A DNA stretch of 64,000 nucleotides from Maylandia zebra. Taxonomy: Eukaryota > Chordata > Actinopteri > Cichliformes > Cichlidae. Shown piece by piece: positions 1 through 10,854 of the stretch (its first letter is position 1; each line of letters opens with the position of its first letter). The notes under the pieces are model-generated. The model made no database searches. It saw only the letters and a list, made by a program, of their open reading frames with translations, and was not told the DNA's origin. The position numbers and the translations under genes are program-made. Where the stretch lies: contig NC_135176.1 in the NCBI RefSeq assembly GCF_041146795.1, forward strand, positions 12,275,286 through 12,339,285, written 5' to 3'.

Positions 1-630
1 TTTAATGTAGCGCTCTACTCCTTCGTCGCATTTGGTGAGGACCAGCACAATGGGCTTCTTAGTCTTGCTCAGCTGACCATACAGGTTTGAGACAAATTTC
101 AGCTGGTCGTCAAAGTTTCGATTCATGCCACGGCTTACATCGACACAAAGGAGGAAGCCATCGACCTGCAGCTTACCCTCTGGCATTTGCTTTTGCTCAA
201 AGTCTTGCTCCAGACCTAGCTGATCCGTACAGAAGTACATGAGCTTCTCTGCTGAGGCCAGCTTGGTTGCTGCTGCCCGTTTGATATAGGGCTGCATAGC
301 AGTGCTACGGTGTGGCTGAAACGTCTGGTCATCAATGAATTCGGTCTGCTCCACAACATGCATCCTGCACTCGGGCCCCTCCTCGAGAACCCGTGACACC
401 TCCCCCCAAAATAGGAAGTGATCATTATTGACCACTCGACCCCCAAAGTCGCTGGTGCTCAACACGGACGTGTGATCCAAGTAGAAGTCATCAGCGCTAG
501 GACGCACAAACCTATTACACAAGCAGGACTTGCCAACCCCACATTGTCCCTTCTCTTTCTCTGTTCCGGACAAACCCACCACAATGAGGTTGTAAATGGG
601 CGACCGCGCATCTTGCTTTTTGGCCATCAT
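1..630 (-). CDS. arhgap35: p190A Rho GTPase-activating protein (ARHGAP35-like), N-terminal exon, partial
   Basis: This is the first coding exon of a p190RhoGAP, a large cytoplasmic protein that switches off Rho at adhesions. Only the first 210 codons are present; the frame is open at the left edge, and the full family protein is about 1,500 residues. The start is the double ATG at 625-630 (MMAKKQD), like the MMMARKQD of mammalian ARHGAP35. The fragment covers the N-terminal GTP-binding domain: the P-loop region [12 protein letters not shown] at about residues 31-42, the [12 protein letters not shown] motif near 62, [13 protein letters not shown] near 97, and LTKCDEG near 200. It favours ARHGAP35 over ARHGAP5: [14 protein letters not shown] and [21 protein letters not shown] match p190A, where p190B reads VRSKADEYYPEHTS. 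The exon begins at 824 after a minus-strand acceptor (tttcttttgacag), giving about 194 bases of 5' UTR. Because of the teleost genome duplication, the a or b copy cannot be told apart. The family call is very secure. Confidence 0.93.
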   Translation of the reverse strand, partial: MMAKKQDARSPIYNLIVVGLSGTEKEKGQCGVGKSCLCNRFVRPSADDFYLDHTSVLSTSDFGGRVVNNDHFLFWGEVSRVLEEGPECRMHVVEQTEFIDDQTFQPHRSTAMQPYIKRAAATKLASAEKLMYFCTDQLGLEQDFEQKQMPEGKLQVDGFLLCVDVSRGMNRNFDDQLKFVSNLYGQLSKTKKPIVLVLTKCDEGVERYIK

Positions 631-824
631 AGCCTGCTGACACTCATCCTGCCTTAAACAGGCACTGTATGAAGGAGTTCACTTGAATGTTTGTCCATAA
701 AGTTGCTGATCTACAAAGGAGATCAGATTTCTCTTTCGTCTGCTGGGGCTTAAATTATAATAAGACAGCGCCGCAGTGATATGAGCAGACGGTTCTTTCA
801 TTCACTCGTTGCATGAATCAGATC
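631..824 (-). other. arhgap35: 5' UTR part of the first coding exon of arhgap35
   Basis: On the minus strand a pyrimidine-rich stretch followed by an AG (complement of 825-826) precedes this segment, and no stop-free extension upstream of the double ATG resembles the family. It is read as untranslated leader joined to the coding exon. The exact acceptor is inferred from consensus only. Confidence 0.6.
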
Positions 825-2428
825 CTGTCAAAAGAAACAGAGAACAAAAAAAATGAAATCAGACAAAATAAGCAATCAACCAAAAACTCATTTTGAAATA
901 AAGGGGGGAAACAAAACAGTATGAAAGAGAATGATTGGGCAAATGTCAGGCCCTTCTTCCCCTTAAGCAGCTATAATAATAAAAGTAAATAGCATTATGC
1001 TACTTTAAGATGTAAAAATGTACTTGTTAGTTTGAATGAGGCATTTTTTACTTTTATCCTTCTTAACAACAGATGCTATCTATAATAATAATGGAGGCAC
1101 ATATTAATCCATTTTGTGCTTATTCCCTTTGTTTGACAAAGACTGATGAATCCTCTCAATGGTAAATGCCACAAAGAACCCATAACACCAACCAATACTG
1201 GTTCTCATTATTTTTAATTGATTTCAAGTTGCCCGACATCACTGCATTAATATTATATGCACACTGGCATACATCCTGCCACCAGCAAAGCGTAATGAAA
1301 ACAGACATATAATAACAGGAATACCAGCAATGTGGTCTCCTTGCAGGGGGCCAAACACAATCTCAAATAAGGAAGAAGGCTCATTTTTGCACATTCAATT
1401 AATGAACTGAATAAAATGGGCAAGTACACTTGACTGCGCTTCATCTAAATTTTTGAATAATCTTTTATCTGATCGACAAATTTATTTAATCGACTCATTT
1501 CAACACCGGCTGTACTGATCGCCAGAATTCCTTAAAAACATCTACAGAGGATCAAAAGATGACATTAATCCCTGGAGAAACATGTTGGGAGTGGTACCTT
1601 TCCCCCCCTTTTTGTTAAAATGACGACCTCAGCTGATCAGTGAGTGGGGTGACAAGCATTAAAATGACTATGGTGAAAGCGCCTCAGTCAACACTCTTCA
1701 GCCTAAGGGAAACAGCAGCTATCTTTAAAAGCATCTTCCCTGACCAAAAAAATGAATGAAGAGCTTATTAAACAGCCTTAGTCACACTTACCATCATTGC
1801 CAAAGGGCTACGGACTTGCTCACACCTTTAAGACACTTAATGTTACTGCCAATTTTATGGCACTGACTAATGCTTCCATTATTATTATTATTATTATAGC
1901 ACTGATGCAATTCTGCTACAATAGTCGGCACATAATGTGATCTAAAAAAAATTTAAAATAAACCATATGCAGAGGTTAATTAATGTGTAATAAGATTTCC
2001 TGAGTGAAAAAAATCCTGCATTTAAAAATACAAAACAAAAAAAGCATGAGTCATGAAGAAATATTTAACCTCCCATATGACCATGACTTCATGGTGGGGT
2101 CGGAAGCAAACATGGGCAGTCCAAACAGCTCAGCTGAGCAAGGCCTGATATCCAAATGAGCAGACAAGTTCTTTTCAAATCAAGAAAAAAAACCAACCAG
2201 CATGCCTTTACCAAAACGCCATCAGCAAAACAGCACACCAAAGTGCCCTTTTAATCAATTCCCTTCACACAACCTACTTTTTTTAAAGCTAAGATTGTGT
2301 AACCTTATATGTTCTGCAAAAGGATTAACAGTTAACACGGGCTTGAGGGTGCACAGAGAGGGGTGACCACGCCAGGCCTGCTGTCTACATAATGAAATGG
2401 CAGCGCCGGAGAGCCGGGATAGCCTTAC

Positions 2429-3300
2429 CTCCTGCACACCGACAGACAGACAACCTTTCACGGGAATGTATTTACCCAGCTGTCTTGGGGTGTAGCACTC
2501 GACAGCTTCGCTAGGAAATAGCCACTAAAGCAGAGCGAGCACGTAGAATACATACCATTGCATTTCTCCCCCTTTCTCCTCTTGCATCTGTCAGGCCAGC
2601 TCTTGCCGCAGCCCTCGCCGCCGCCTGATGTGCATAAGCAGCCGCAGAGAATGCACTGTGGGTCGGAACTATTCGCACATGAAACCAATACCTCTACAAT
2701 TTGTGCGATGTGCTCATCTGAATACAATATCCTTCACCCATGTCTGGATTTCTCCTGTTTTGTTTTTTTCCTTGCACTAATGTTTTAACTGAAATCAAAC
2801 ACGGGAAAGGCAAGAAATAAATATCCCGAACAATAGAACAATCCGATTTCTGTTCCCGCAACGCTTTCTTCACCAGTGCGAGATTGAGACGCGTGTTTAA
2901 AAAAAGGAAAAAAAAATCTACTCAGTCGTCTTCTCCTCCCGGTTCACCACGTTGCTTTTTCAATAATTATTCTGTCCATTGTTGTGCCCACATAACGCTG
3001 GGCCGGTCGCGCACACGAGACAACGGTGAGTTTGATGCAATCGCCGGTGCTGTTTCGCTTAAGAAATGCCTTCTGCTGCAACACAAACTGCTCATGTCCC
3101 GATCAATTTAGGAGCAGATTGCGCGTGTGAAAGTGGTATTTCTGTCAGCTTTCCGTAATGGCGGCCCTCCTCCTCCCCGGACCTAGTTCTCCTCTTCTTT
3201 TCTTTGGGAAAACGGAGCTGTGGAGACAGAGGGAGCGGAGAGAGGGATTCTCCCAGTGGCGCCCTCACACAACTGCAGCAGGTCAGCGCTCTCACTGTTG
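2429..3300 (-). promoter_or_regulatory. arhgap35: Candidate promoter and non-coding first exon region of arhgap35
   Basis: On the minus strand a strong splice donor (GTGCAGGAG followed by GTAAGG) puts an exon end at 2429, correctly oriented to splice to the acceptor near 825. Upstream of it (2,430-3,300) CG dinucleotides are noticeably commoner than in the surrounding AT-rich DNA. The segment includes the YY1-like string AATGGCGGC at about 3157-3165. No TATA box is evident. This fits a CpG-type promoter with a non-coding exon 1, but the transcription start cannot be placed. The intron between (about 827-2428) holds AT-rich sequence with no recognisable element. Confidence 0.4.
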
Positions 3301-5048
3301 CTAGCTCGCCACACTATGCGGAGAGGTCGTTACTGAGAAGTAATCGATTTCTCCACGTTCAGTCCGAGTATTTCGACAACACCCGCCTTACAGCAGCTCT
3401 TTAAAGTAAACTGTTAACTAGTACACTGCATAAAGAGGGCGTCTGCATCCTCTCTGTGAACTTTATGTGTGTAAAAGTGATTTAATATCAGGATAAAGGT
3501 TTGTAATTAGCATACAGCAATGCTACATAAAGTTGTTGTTGGCTAGCATGCAGATTGACAGTCTGCTTTTTTAGTAAGGATAAACCACTCTTAAGTGAAA
3601 AGTTTGAACTATATAGACCAAAAAGTAAATTACTTATGGTTAGTTTTCAAAACATATATATTTTGTATGAGTTTAGATGTCAAAGTAAAGCAAAGTTGCT
3701 GGAAAAACTAACATTTACAGTTGTTTATCTTTATACCCATTTCAAAATGCACCCGTTTTAACTTTAAATGTTTTACTTTTAGCTTAACTTTTATATCTTA
3801 TGTTTTTGTTGGTGTTTTGCTGTTGTTGGTGTTATGGACAAGCTTTAAGAAGTTAGGCTAGGCATTAAACAAACATTGCATATGGTGGCAAAAAAGTAAA
3901 ACTAAAAGCTACAGAACCAACTGAGTTGATTGTCTATACTCACAAAACTAATTGAAATAAAATATAGAGGAAATGCCTTTAGTTTGAGTTTCTTTCAGTG
4001 TGTTTATGCTTGTTTGTTTTTTACTTTCCCCTTAATCTTTATAATGTGGCATTGTGTTTATATTGCAATATCTATTCTGACCTTAAAACTTTCCCCTGAA
4101 AAATTAATACCCACATTATAATAATATTGCAACTTAAGCTGTCAGTGAAATGAATTATACTCAGAACAAAAATGAATATTATTGAAAAATAAAAGCTGAA
4201 CTGAAACTAGCAAACACACTGGAAACTAACCAAAAGTAAGCAGAACTGAAAGTAAAAATTCTAAATAAAATCACAATCAAACCAGTGAAAAAATATAAAA
4301 CAGTAATAAAACCAATGTGCGCTGACTGTCACAGTAGCTGTGGAAAGGAACATAACTTAGTACATTTACTCAAGTGCTTCATTAAAGTGCAGGTTTAATG
4401 TACTGTGTATTTTCTCTTCCAGTTCTACTTTTTTTGCATGCATTTGTTTGTTATATTCCATACAATTTATCTGCAACATAATAAGTCAGCTTTAAAATAA
4501 ATGGAATTGTATACATCTAATGACACAGCAGTATACGAGTGATTAAAGTCTTCCACAGCTGCAATTATCCAATAAAATAATGGCCTAATTGTAATTCTGA
4601 GAAGTCCCAGTCTCTACATAATAAGGACATTTTATTTAGGTAGCTTATTTTGAATGTACAACTTGTGTACTCTTAAGTCGCTTAAACGGGGTGTAAATTT
4701 AACTTGAGTAAAGGCTCATAAAAGTTTTTCTTTTTTGCAGAGCATTTACCCAGCACAAGATTATGTTTAATTCATGTGCAGTTGTACTTTACATGTAATA
4801 AATCTATAATAGGATGCAGGGCACGAGCCTGAAAATTGTGTCCAGTGTTTTATACATCATTTTCTACACTTTTATTATTTTATTTAACTGTCTGATTCCC
4901 AGTGGCTCACCCCAGCCTTGCTCTTCTCCCACCACTGCCACCGCCATGCCATCCCAGTAATCCAGGACACCGCTTTCCTGCTCCGCTTGCCCATATCTGA
5001 CACTGACAGTCAGACTTCTGTCAGAATCTGTGTGTTAACCCACACTAC
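3301..5048. other. Intergenic AT-rich DNA with a dispersed repeat
   Basis: No gene is seen here. The segment at about 4351-4711 begins with a TACATTTACTCAAGT-type string and ends with a related inverted ACTTGAGTAAAG. This resembles an abundant teleost interspersed repeat whose ends have this sequence. Segment 4140-4320 is A-rich with short repeats of the type gaactgaaa and caaacacac, probably old retroposon debris. Neither boundary is certain. Confidence 0.4.
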
Positions 5049-6124
5049 AGGTCCAAATTTTGGCCACACCATCTCATTTAATGGTTTTTCTTTCTTTTTA
5101 TGACTGTTTACATTGTAGATTCTCACTCAAGGCATAAAAACTATGAAAACACTTATGGAAATATGTGGCAAACAAAAAAGTGTGAAATAACTCAAAACAT
5201 GTTTTATGTTATAGATTCTTTAAAATAGCCACCCTTTGCTTTGATTTTACTGCTTTGCACACTCTTGGCATTCTCTCGATAAGCTTCAGGTAGACGGGTA
5301 GTCGGTCTTGAAGGAGTTCCCAGAGATGCTGAGCACTTGTTGGCCGTTTTGCTGTCACTGTGCGGTCCATCTCATCCCAAACCATCTCGATTGGGTTTAG
5401 GTCGGGTGACTGTGGAAGCTAGGAGTTGGCTACTGGAACTCTGTGTGGCATTTATGTGGGCTCTAAACTGAGGTGCTGGTGACTTGCAATATGTGAGGCT
5501 GGTGACTCGGATGAATTTATCCTCAACAGCAGAGGTGACTCTTGATCTTCCTTTTCTGGGACGGCCCTCATTTGAGCCAGTTTCGTCGTAGCGCTTGATG
5601 GTTTATGCGACTGCACTTAGGGACACATTCAAAGTTTTTCAGACTGACTGACCTTTAGTTCTTAATGATGAAGTAATGATGGACTGTCGCTTCTCTTTAC
5701 TTAGCTGGTTGGTTCTTGGCATAATATGAATTCTAACAGTTGTCAAATAGGGCTGACAGCTGTGTACCAACCTGACGTCTGCACAACACAACTGATGGTC
5801 CCAACTCCATTAAGAAGGCAAGAAATTCCACAAATGAACCCTGACAAGGCGCACCTGTGAAGTGAAAACCGTTTTAGGTGACTACATCGTGAAGCTTATT
5901 GAGAGAAGGCCGAGGGTTTGCAGTGCTGTCGACAAAGCAAAGAGTGGCTACTTTGAGGAATTTAAAATATAAGACACATTTAGAGTTATTTATCATTTTG
6001 TCTTTGCTACATGATTCCATATATCTTGCTTCATATATTTGATGTCTTCAGTATGTGTCTAAAAAGTAGAAAGTAGTAAAATTAAAGAAAAACCATTAAA
6101 TTGGTGTCTCCAAACGTTTGACCT
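5049..6124 (-). mobile_element. Tc1-like DNA transposon, internally deleted, with terminal inverted repeats
   Basis: The ends are inverted copies of one another: about 5049-5098 on the plus strand and 6078-6124 on the minus strand share aggtc-caaa-ttgg-acacc followed by atttaatggtttttcttt. A TA dinucleotide sits at the left edge (5046-5047), as expected for Tc1/mariner, but the right copy is lost. Minus-strand translation shows both ends of a transposase. The N-terminus (MPRTNQLSKEKRQSIITSL, from about 5720 downward) has a helix-turn-helix-like start. The C-terminus has NRDGLG-DEMDRTVTAKRPTSAQ-LWELLQ, with KAVKSKQG-G further on (about 5,400-5,220). The central catalytic part is missing and several stops occur, so the copy is dead. 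At about 1.08 kb it is shorter than an intact Tc1 (about 1.6 kb). The family with AGGTCAAAAGTTTGGACACACC-type ends is common in fish. Confidence 0.82.
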
Positions 6125-9100
6125 TCCAGATCAAGTCTCTTCAGTGGTGGAGCTGTTTTGCCCTTCCAACTCACAGGCCTGCTTAATGCAGCCTCCTCCC
6201 TCAGGCTGCCCTAGCTCTTTACCAGGCTCCTGGAATTTTTTAATTGTTTGAAATAAGATGCGATACTTAATTTTTTATTTTTTATTTTTTGCAATGAACA
6301 CTGTTCATTGCAAACACCCCCAGAAAACTTACTAAGTAAACAGGGACAAAGTACGATCTGGCATTACTGAGTCATTGAGTTTCCCAAAAGTGCACCACAT
6401 AAAATTCATTTAAATTGTGACATAGTAAAGGAAACTCATACAGGAAGCCATAAGCTGGTCTGTTTTCTACAGTAAAAGTACAATACAAGTCTTCCACCTT
6501 TGACAGAGGCTGACTTCAGTCATCTGCGTCATATCTCATTACTTTTAGCAGACAATTAACTTTAACATTACTGCCTCCTAGTGGATTTAGAGTCTGTAAA
6601 TGGCCTGACATTTTCTATTTCCTTTGCAGAGAAGTCTTCTTTTGGTCACAGATTTTAGCCTTTAAAAAAAATTCAGCCTTGTAGTCTAGAGTGCCTGTGC
6701 TTTTCTGTAATTCTATCTGTTTAGACTGTGCAGGTCTGGACTGGAGTGCATTCAGTCCCCGCTGCTGTAGAAAATCAAGCCAGCCTTGATGTAGTCTGCA
6801 AGCATCGCCTGGAGCTGCACAAGTAACCGAGGCTGTGGCTATGACCTGACTTCTTCTGGAGTTCAGCCTGATAGAAAATGTTTATGTTCTATTTGATTAA
6901 AAACTTAGACCAGGTAAGCATATAGTTCTTTATTTATGTTTATGCTACATTACAGGCATTTATGTGCAATATATTTATATGTCTCTGTGTGTGTTTCTGT
7001 GATCTATTAGATGTTTGCTTGTACTGCACTTTAGTACGCTTCTGTGAATGTTTTTGTGCTCAACAGAGCTGGAAGAAACATGGAGCTAGATCTTAAATGC
7101 CAGTAGACTTCAGGGAAAGTCCTGGAATCGTATTTTTATGTTCCCAGAAAACGAAACATTAGGTTTCACTTTCTGGGAACCAAATTTAATGGTAATCCAT
7201 CCCTTTAAAATAATAGCAGAGGAGCCTGTTCACTGTAATTGATATTACAACCACTAGGCAGAGCCCTAAGCCTTCCTTTAATTTAGGGCATCAAATAAGG
7301 CTTAACATATTAAGACACTCATGCTTGTTATGGTGAAATGATCACGCAGGGCGAGCTACAAATACTGAAATTCATCCTCGTGTTGCCTTTTCTTCTTATT
7401 AAAAGTGAAAAAACCTAAGATTGAAGGAAATAGATTACTACACCCAGTACTACATGTTCATTCTGGATTGTTGTAAGTTATTCCACAGCTTGTTTCTTCT
7501 GTTGGGTTTAGTTTTACACCTTGGTCAATTTATAAAGCGGTCTTTGTCGTGTAACAGAGATCTGGGGGATGAGAGGCAGCGGAGGTGAGCGTGAGGTGAA
7601 AGGGACAGCAGATGGGTGCTGATGGAGCTCAGTGCAGATGGACAATAGGGTTCCCCACGGAGGAATAATAAACAGCTGGGTTAGCCAGGCGAGGTAACCC
7701 AAACGATATTAGAATGTCCTTCGTGGTTTTAGTTAAATTTATAATATTCATGCATAGTGTGTGTGCAACAGAGGGGAAGAGAGAAACACCGCTTTTCCCT
7801 CCATAGCAAATAAAACACCATTCCTCTATGATTTATTGTTCTACTGAATCAGAAAACCCGAGCGACTTAAATACAAAATGAGAAAAAAACATTATTAAAT
7901 CTTCGTCTCCACAGCTGACAGGCAGCTTGTGACAAGAAGGCTGGGATCTCTGGATTTCTTCCATAATGTGTCAGATGTTCAGAATTACTTTTTGAGTTTA
8001 TAATGTGATTATCTGAAATTGAACTCAGGCAGAGGGTTGTTACCTGAAAGGGAAACAGCTGGAAATGGCAGAGATGTGCTTCACTTGACTTGCTTTTGAG
8101 ATGCTAAAAGAATATTTTTACAGCGTTTTAGCACCGAGTTTGACAGAAGTGGGGCATCTGAGGTGAAGCGTTGAGGGGTGTGTTTGTAAGAGGAACTTAG
8201 TTTGAGTCAATCAGCTCAGTCTTGTCAACATATTTTAGTTAAGGTAAGGATTAGAGCCCAGGTCATCAATACACATTACTTAACCTTTATTTTAAGGCGC
8301 TAATATACAGTTATAGAAGATGTAATGAATAATTAGAAAAATATTTATCACATTACAGTCAAACACAAAGCCCGCTAATAAAGGAAGATCCTGAACATCA
8401 GGAAACAGGAAGGAAATCTCTCTTACAGGAACTGCTAAACAAAGATAGGAACAATGATTGAAAAACAACTCAGCTGGAAAATAGCATATCTTAGGAGGTG
8501 GGAATGGACTCTGCCATGAAACTGCAATTTCTTCATCACTGACTTTAGTATATGTGCGAGTTTCCTGGGCGTGAGCCTGACAGTGTTACGTATACTGTCT
8601 GTGGAGCAGAAAAATGCAGATGATGTTGAGAAAGTGCGTTCATGTTTTACATATGCATGTCATTGCACATTCAGTATCTTGGATATTTGCTGCCAGCAGT
8701 CAGCCTGGTGCATATTATGTCTCAGATGCCTGTATAGTAAGAACGCTTTAAATGGACTTTTCTGTAAGCTTAAATACTGCAAATGGAATTAAGTTTTTAC
8801 CACAGAGGTATTTGGAGAAAAAAAATGATCATATAAGAGGAAGTATCATTTACAAGCCACCAAACTATAAAGAATATTTCCACATTGTTTGACTTCAAAA
8901 GGAGAATATGCTGTGGTTTTTATGACCCAACTTAATGATCAATTATCAGCTCATTGTACACACTTCCTTTTATTTTTGTGCTTCATATAAAGCTGACCTG
9001 CAGTGAATAGAGCTACACAATTGGAGGGGGTACGGTGAGAGAACCGAGTAAACAAAGGACATGTTGTGCATAAATCTGTGTACTCATGTAAGAAGTATTT

Positions 9101-9144
9101 CCTGTATACTTTAGGAGGCAGCACGAGAAATACTCACACCAGCT
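6125..9144. other. Intergenic DNA, nothing recognised
   Basis: There is no exon-like open frame flanked by splice signals and no recognised repeat family in this stretch. Translated frames are short and unlike known proteins. Segment 7080-7180 includes a short imperfect inverted pair (cccagaaaacgaaac / tttcactttctggg), which could be chance. Confidence 0.5.
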
Positions 9145-9655
9145 GACATACAGTGATCAGCCATAATGTTAAAACCACTCATAAGTGAAGTGGATAAATG
9201 TATCTTCTTGTTACAATTCAGTGTTCTGCTGGGAATCATGTGGCCCTGGCATCCATGTGGATGATGCTTTAAGATGAACCAGCCATTTAAATAGAGCATG
9301 CACACCTCTCCATTGACAATAGCACTCCTCAGTGGTAGAAGCTTACCCCAGCAGGACAATGCATCACACCACAAATAGTCCTTAAGAACAGATCACAGAC
9401 TCCACAGCATTCATCCAACCTCCAGACTCTCCACATCCTAATCCAGCTCATCTGTGGGATGAGCTGAACAAGCCCACACCACAGAGGCCGCACCTCACAA
9501 CACACAGGACACAAAGAATCCCACCAACTCCCAGAATCAAAAACCACAGCACATGCTAGGCTGAGGTTTGATATCAACATCCTTAAGCGTCAAAGCTGTT
9601 CTGATAGCGTAAGGGAGACCTCTGCATTATGAAGTGAGGCTGACTGGTTTAAAAT
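9145..9655 (+). mobile_element. Degenerate Tc1/mariner transposon remnant
   Basis: The left end (cagtgatcagccataatgtt, 9150-9169) matches the TIR of a very common fish Tc1-like family (GATCAGCCATAACATTAAAACCAC). Plus-strand translation gives scattered transposase pieces. FCWESCGPGIHVDDAL matches the region before the second catalytic aspartate, and later comes PPDSPHPNPAHLWDELNKP, a decayed form of the PPNSPDLNPIEHLWD motif. Stops and deletions remove most of the protein, and the first half of the element is gone. The right end near 9630-9655 is too eroded to fix. Confidence 0.75.
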
Positions 9656-10854
9656 TGGTGTATTTGTGTTTATTGCTTATACAAAACTGTTTATCTCTTT
9701 TTAAGCACTATTGAGAGTAAGAAGGGAAAAAAATGTAAAAGGTTTTCCCATCTGGGCAGCATTATTCAGATTCCTCTCTGTTGGATATTTGATGCTGGCA
9801 TGTGAAAGTGGGTGTGGCATGGAAACAGCCTGAGCTACAGTGAAGTGAGAGGAAAGATGAGGAGTGGGGAACCAGAGGAGGGTGCTGTTCTGTTAGAAAG
9901 GTGATGTGGCCTTGAAAGCACACACACATAAAAAAAATGCCTTGAATAGGAGGGAGGATAATAAGAGAGGAATCTGATAATTCATGCGCACGGCTCATAC
10001 GTTAAGTCAGTGTTAAGTTAAAAATGTGTTGCGTTGTGGTTGTTGCCAGGAAAAGGAAACAGATGGGGAATGTAACACTTCATATTAATATATCTGCGGA
10101 GTAATATTTCTATGATGGTGTAAGTTATTTCGTCAGCAGTGGATGACAGCCACTAGGAGACAGGCAGTCTTGCTGGTGAAACACTTCCATAATTCACATC
10201 CCATGTGAATCTGCCTCGGCTTGTGGGAGAAAAGGGAGGGAGCAAACTAACAGGGAGGGAAGGAAAGAATGTCCTAAGGGCCAATCATGTGATTTCTGGT
10301 TTTTTTTTCTTTTTTTAATAGCTGCACAGTGATTACATGCTTTTAGTCTGGGGCTCTTAGCAAGTTTTTCCAAACCCTCTCCACTCTCTGTTTTCTCTGG
10401 CCCTCTTTTTTGTCTCATTATCCAACAGCATACTTTCCCTCGACTTTTTTTTTTTTCTTTCAGAGTGACGTGTGAGTGTAGTTCCTGCCCTTGTTTCATG
10501 CAGAATAGTTCAGAAGGAAGGACAGGGAATCACGGAGAGGCGGTGATTTACTTTGACCTGTCATGGACAAGATGAATTGAAGGTGCAAACAAGAGGAGCC
10601 GCTTGAGTTTTGGCCTAAGTGTGTGTGCACCGGGGAGTCAAGCAAGGAAGCGCAAAGACGTGACGGAAGAGACGCCAAGGCAGAGAGAAACAGAGAAAGT
10701 GACCGAAGGGTAAGACGTAAAGTTGCCTAATTGTGTTGCCCATGGGCAGAGGTGGATGAGAAGCTGCGTTTAAGAAGTCTGTGAGACAGGAGGAGGAGCA
10801 CCAGCCTGAGGGGGAACCACCAGTTCAACCTTCTTCCAGCAACAACAGGACAGG
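9656..10854. promoter_or_regulatory. Upstream region and probable 5' UTR of the class I myosin
   Basis: This stretch is purine-rich between about 10,500 and 10,855 (many gaga/aagg runs), ending in the leader before the ATG at 10855. No TATA box or clear transcription start can be assigned. A pyrimidine-rich segment at 10,290-10,490 (ttttttttctttttt, tctttcag at 10456-10463) could be a splice acceptor for a 5' UTR exon running to 10872. The first exon would then lie further left, but none was identified. Confidence 0.35.

Noticed and set aside
1-630. ARHGAP5 (p190B) as the identity of the left-edge gene
   Set aside because: Diagnostic residues ([33 protein letters not shown]) match p190A/ARHGAP35 better.
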